Source: an uncultured Gammaproteobacteria bacterium (GTDB lineage Bacteria > Pseudomonadota > Gammaproteobacteria > Acidiferrobacterales > CAJVXG01). Taken from it: a DNA stretch of 7,466 nt. The notes beneath the pieces are model-generated. The model had not been told where the DNA came from and searched no databases. It saw only the letters and a list, made by a program, of their open reading frames with translations. Shown here in pieces: positions 5,213 to 7,466 of the stretch (the first letter of the stretch is position 1; each line of letters begins with the position of its first letter). Location: assembly GCA_913009215.1 (NCBI GenBank), contig CAJVXG010000076.1, positions 1-7,466 on the forward strand. Direction: 5' to 3'. The position numbers were made by a program, and so were the translations under genes.

Positions 5213-7466
5213 ATGCTGCGTTATTTCTCATTAACCACCAAAATGTTGGTACTGACAGTTACGGTTGGTATCGTCATCTGGGTGGTTTCAGATTACTTTC
5301 TGACACATTCATTAGAAGGGATATTTAATGCCAAGCTTGCCGAACGATTCAGCAGGCAGGCCGAAGATCAGCGTATAAGATTTGATCGCTACATCAAGGG
5401 GCATCACCAGGCAGTAAAATTATTTACCGATACTCATTATGTAAAAGAATATATACAGACAACCGGGTGGAAGAACAACCGAAAATTAAAAATTTACAAT
5501 ACCCCGGTTCCCTGGCTACCCAGGCTATCCATTATTCGGAACTTTATTCAGCCGAGATGCATTATGTTGCTCGACCCTTCCGGCAAAGTAAGGGAGGGTT
5601 ACTGTACACAAAAAATACCACCACCAGACGAGGTGTTGCGTCCTGGCCAGACCTTGTTAAGCCTTAGTCACAACCAGGGGTTCCTGACCCGAATAAATGG
5701 TGCTCCATATCTGATTGCCTCCCATAATGTTACAGACGACCGTGGAAAGATTGAGGCGATATTGATGATAGTTTCTCCACTGGACGAAGAATTCCTGATG
5801 GCTTCGCAGGGCCCATCATTGTCCGAAAGTACTATTATTGCATTGCTTACCGAAGAAAAACCAAGCATCCTTGTTAGTAGTAATTCCAGTTTAATACCTG
5901 CGGGGGTCGCCCTGGATTCCCTTAAGGACCGCTACCTGACCATTGGCCAGGGATTTTTTGATTACGGTGCGTCGGATATGGTTATTGTTCTTGCATCCTT
6001 CATTTCTACCGACGAGGTTAAACAGCTTACTCAGGAAGTCCTGGACAAGGACCGTCAGTTGCGCGGTATTACAGCACTGGTTTTTATTCTTGCATTTGTG
6101 CTGGTCATGTTTTTTATCACACGACGTATACAGCATCTAACCGTGCGAGTGTCGGATTTCTCCAGGAACAAGAAACATGCATCCAGCCATAAATCAAAAG
6201 GAGACCAGCTTTGGTTGCTGGAAGAACGCTTCAGGGATTTGACAAAGGCGGTGGAAACAGAAACGGCGGCTCTGGAGCATCAGACATTGCATGACACCCT
6301 GACCGGTCTCCCTAATCGCAAGTTGCTCACTAACAGGCTGCAGCATGAAATCCTTAGGAGTGAGCGAACTGTAAAACCGCTTGTGCTCATCATCAGTGAT
6401 CTGGATCACTTTAAAGAAATCAACGATACTTTAGGTCACTATATTGGTGATTATGTATTGCAGCAAGCCGCTGAGAGATTTTTGAGTGTATTCAGGAAAA
6501 CGGATACCGTAGCCCGGCTCGGTGGCGATGAGTTTGGTGTCCTGTTGCCGGAAACCAATATCGAACAGGCGACAGCGCTGGTTCAGAAAGTAGTAAACGA
6601 ATTTAACCAGCCATTCATTGTCGAAGGACATAATCTGAGCATAGGGATCAGTATGGGTATATGTGAATCACCAATGCACGGTGACGATGTCAATATACTG
6701 CTGCAATATGCAGACGTGGCCATGTACATGGCGAAACGAAATAACCTGGGGTATGAGGTTTACGATCCGGATAAGGATACCCACAGCATTGGTCGGCTGG
6801 CATTAATGGGAGACCTGCGAGAGGCAATCGAAGAGCAAAGTCTGGAACTTTACTATCAACCCAAAGTGGATATCGATACGGGAAAGGTTTTTGGTGTCGA
6901 GGCTCTGTTACGTTGGCAGCACCCCAAACAGGGATTTATTACACCGGATGTTTTTATCCCCCTTGCAGTGCAAACGGGACTGTATAAACCGTTAACCTCC
7001 TGGGTAGTCAAGCATGCCATTGAACAATGCGTGGAATGGAGACAACAGGGAATAGAGATGAATATTTCTGTGAACCTCTCTGTACAAAATCTGCATGATG
7101 TAATGCTTATGAGTCAAATTGGTGAATTACTGCACCAGGTAAAATTACCAGCCTCCATGCTTACTCTGGAAATAACGGAAAGCGATATCATGACGGACCC
7201 GGTTCGTGCGCGCGAAACACTTAACCACCTCAATGAAATGGGGGTGTTATTATCTATTGATGATTTTGGTACCGGTTATTCTTCATTAAGTTATCTTAAG
7301 CAACTCCCGGTTTCCGAGATCAAGATTGATCGCTCGTTTGTGATGGATATGACTAGCGACGAAAATGATGCCATTATTGTGCGAGCTACTATTGACCTGG
7401 CCCATAACCTTGGTCTCAAGATTGTTGCCGAGGGAGTGAAAGACCAAGCGACGTGGGAAATTTTAC
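5213..7466 (+). CDS. Membrane sensor diguanylate cyclase/phosphodiesterase (GGDEF-EAL), 3' partial
   Basis: One uninterrupted frame of 751 codons runs off the window. Order: transmembrane helix (about 11-28), a periplasmic region of about 250 residues with C116 and C131, possibly a Cache-type sensor, a second transmembrane helix (about 286-303), a HAMP-like/coiled-coil linker (about 304-355), GGDEF domain (about 358-520) and EAL domain (from about 530). The GGDEF domain has DTLTGLPNR (361-369), D396, N404 and intact GGDEF (437-441). The RxxD inhibitory site (R428, D431) sits exactly five residues upstream. The EAL domain keeps EAL (563-565), N621, E653, D683-D684, K704 and E740, so both c-di-GMP synthesis and hydrolysis look possible. 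The last C-terminal residues are cut off. The start ATG lies 17 nt after the binding-protein stop, without a clear Shine-Dalgarno, which suggests translational coupling. An alternative start is ATG at 5243. Confidence 0.95.
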   Translation, partial: MLRYFSLTTKMLVLTVTVGIVIWVVSDYFLTHSLEGIFNAKLAERFSRQAEDQRIRFDRYIKGHHQAVKLFTDTHYVKEYIQTTGWKNNRKLKIYNTPVPWLPRLSIIRNFIQPRCIMLLDPSGKVREGYCTQKIPPPDEVLRPGQTLLSLSHNQGFLTRINGAPYLIASHNVTDDRGKIEAILMIVSPLDEEFLMASQGPSLSESTIIALLTEEKPSILVSSNSSLIPAGVALDSLKDRYLTIGQGFFDYGASDMVIVLASFISTDEVKQLTQEVLDKDRQLRGITALVFILAFVLVMFFITRRIQHLTVRVSDFSRNKKHASSHKSKGDQLWLLEERFRDLTKAVETETAALEHQTLHDTLTGLPNRKLLTNRLQHEILRSERTVKPLVLIISDLDHFKEINDTLGHYIGDYVLQQAAERFLSVFRKTDTVARLGGDEFGVLLPETNIEQATALVQKVVNEFNQPFIVEGHNLSIGISMGICESPMHGDDVNILLQYADVAMYMAKRNNLGYEVYDPDKDTHSIGRLALMGDLREAIEEQSLELYYQPKVDIDTGKVFGVEALLRWQHPKQGFITPDVFIPLAVQTGLYKPLTSWVVKHAIEQCVEWRQQGIEMNISVNLSVQNLHDVMLMSQIGELLHQVKLPASMLTLEITESDIMTDPVRARETLNHLNEMGVLLSIDDFGTGYSSLSYLKQLPVSEIKIDRSFVMDMTSDENDAIIVRATIDLAHNLGLKIVAEGVKDQATWEIL

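Noticed and set aside
5467..6631. Several short open frames on both strands inside the sensor gene
   Set aside because: The continuous frame from 5213 with intact GGDEF and EAL motifs explains the whole segment.

Overview
The window is a stretch of bacterial chromosome, most likely from a gammaproteobacterium. The pointers are a tRNA-Leu(CAG) with an encoded CCA end next to rnr, the rnr-rlmB gene order, and proteins of ordinary gammaproteobacterial type. Genus cannot be read from the sequence. A sulfur-oxidising or environmental lineage is a guess, based only on the style of the interspersed repeat and the signalling genes.

Layout. Positions 1-317 hold no convincing gene. They contain nested inverted repeats at 1-93 and two sets of 10-bp-phased short direct repeats, one ending at the 3' end of the tRNA gene. 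tRNA-Leu(CAG) lies on the minus strand (318-404), divergent from rnr (RNase R, 491-2740). A 276-bp gap between rnr and rlmB carries a probable rho-independent terminator, a REP-like hairpin, a 111-bp palindromic MITE-like element with perfect 23-bp terminal inverted repeats, and a small palindrome over a possible rlmB promoter. rlmB (3017-3766) encodes the 23S rRNA Gm2251 2'-O-methyltransferase. Directly after its stop codon is a short relic resembling the C-terminal lid of an AAA ATPase, then about 280 bp of non-coding DNA.

The right half is a two-gene signalling unit. A secreted PstS-fold periplasmic binding protein with unusual Cys/His motifs (4146-5195) is followed 17 nt later by a membrane-anchored sensor protein with GGDEF and EAL domains (5213 to the window end, open at its 3' end). 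The second gene has no stop codon inside the window, so an ORF search requiring a stop misses it; I translated it by hand as one uninterrupted frame of 751 codons.

How the genes relate. The left half is RNA metabolism: a leucine tRNA, a 3'-5' exoribonuclease and an rRNA methylase. The right half is probably a ligand-sensing c-di-GMP module in which the binding protein samples the periplasm and the transmembrane protein sets the balance of c-di-GMP synthesis and breakdown. That link is inferred from gene order, spacing and domain content. The binding protein's altered ligand-site motifs are the most promising candidate here for something undescribed.
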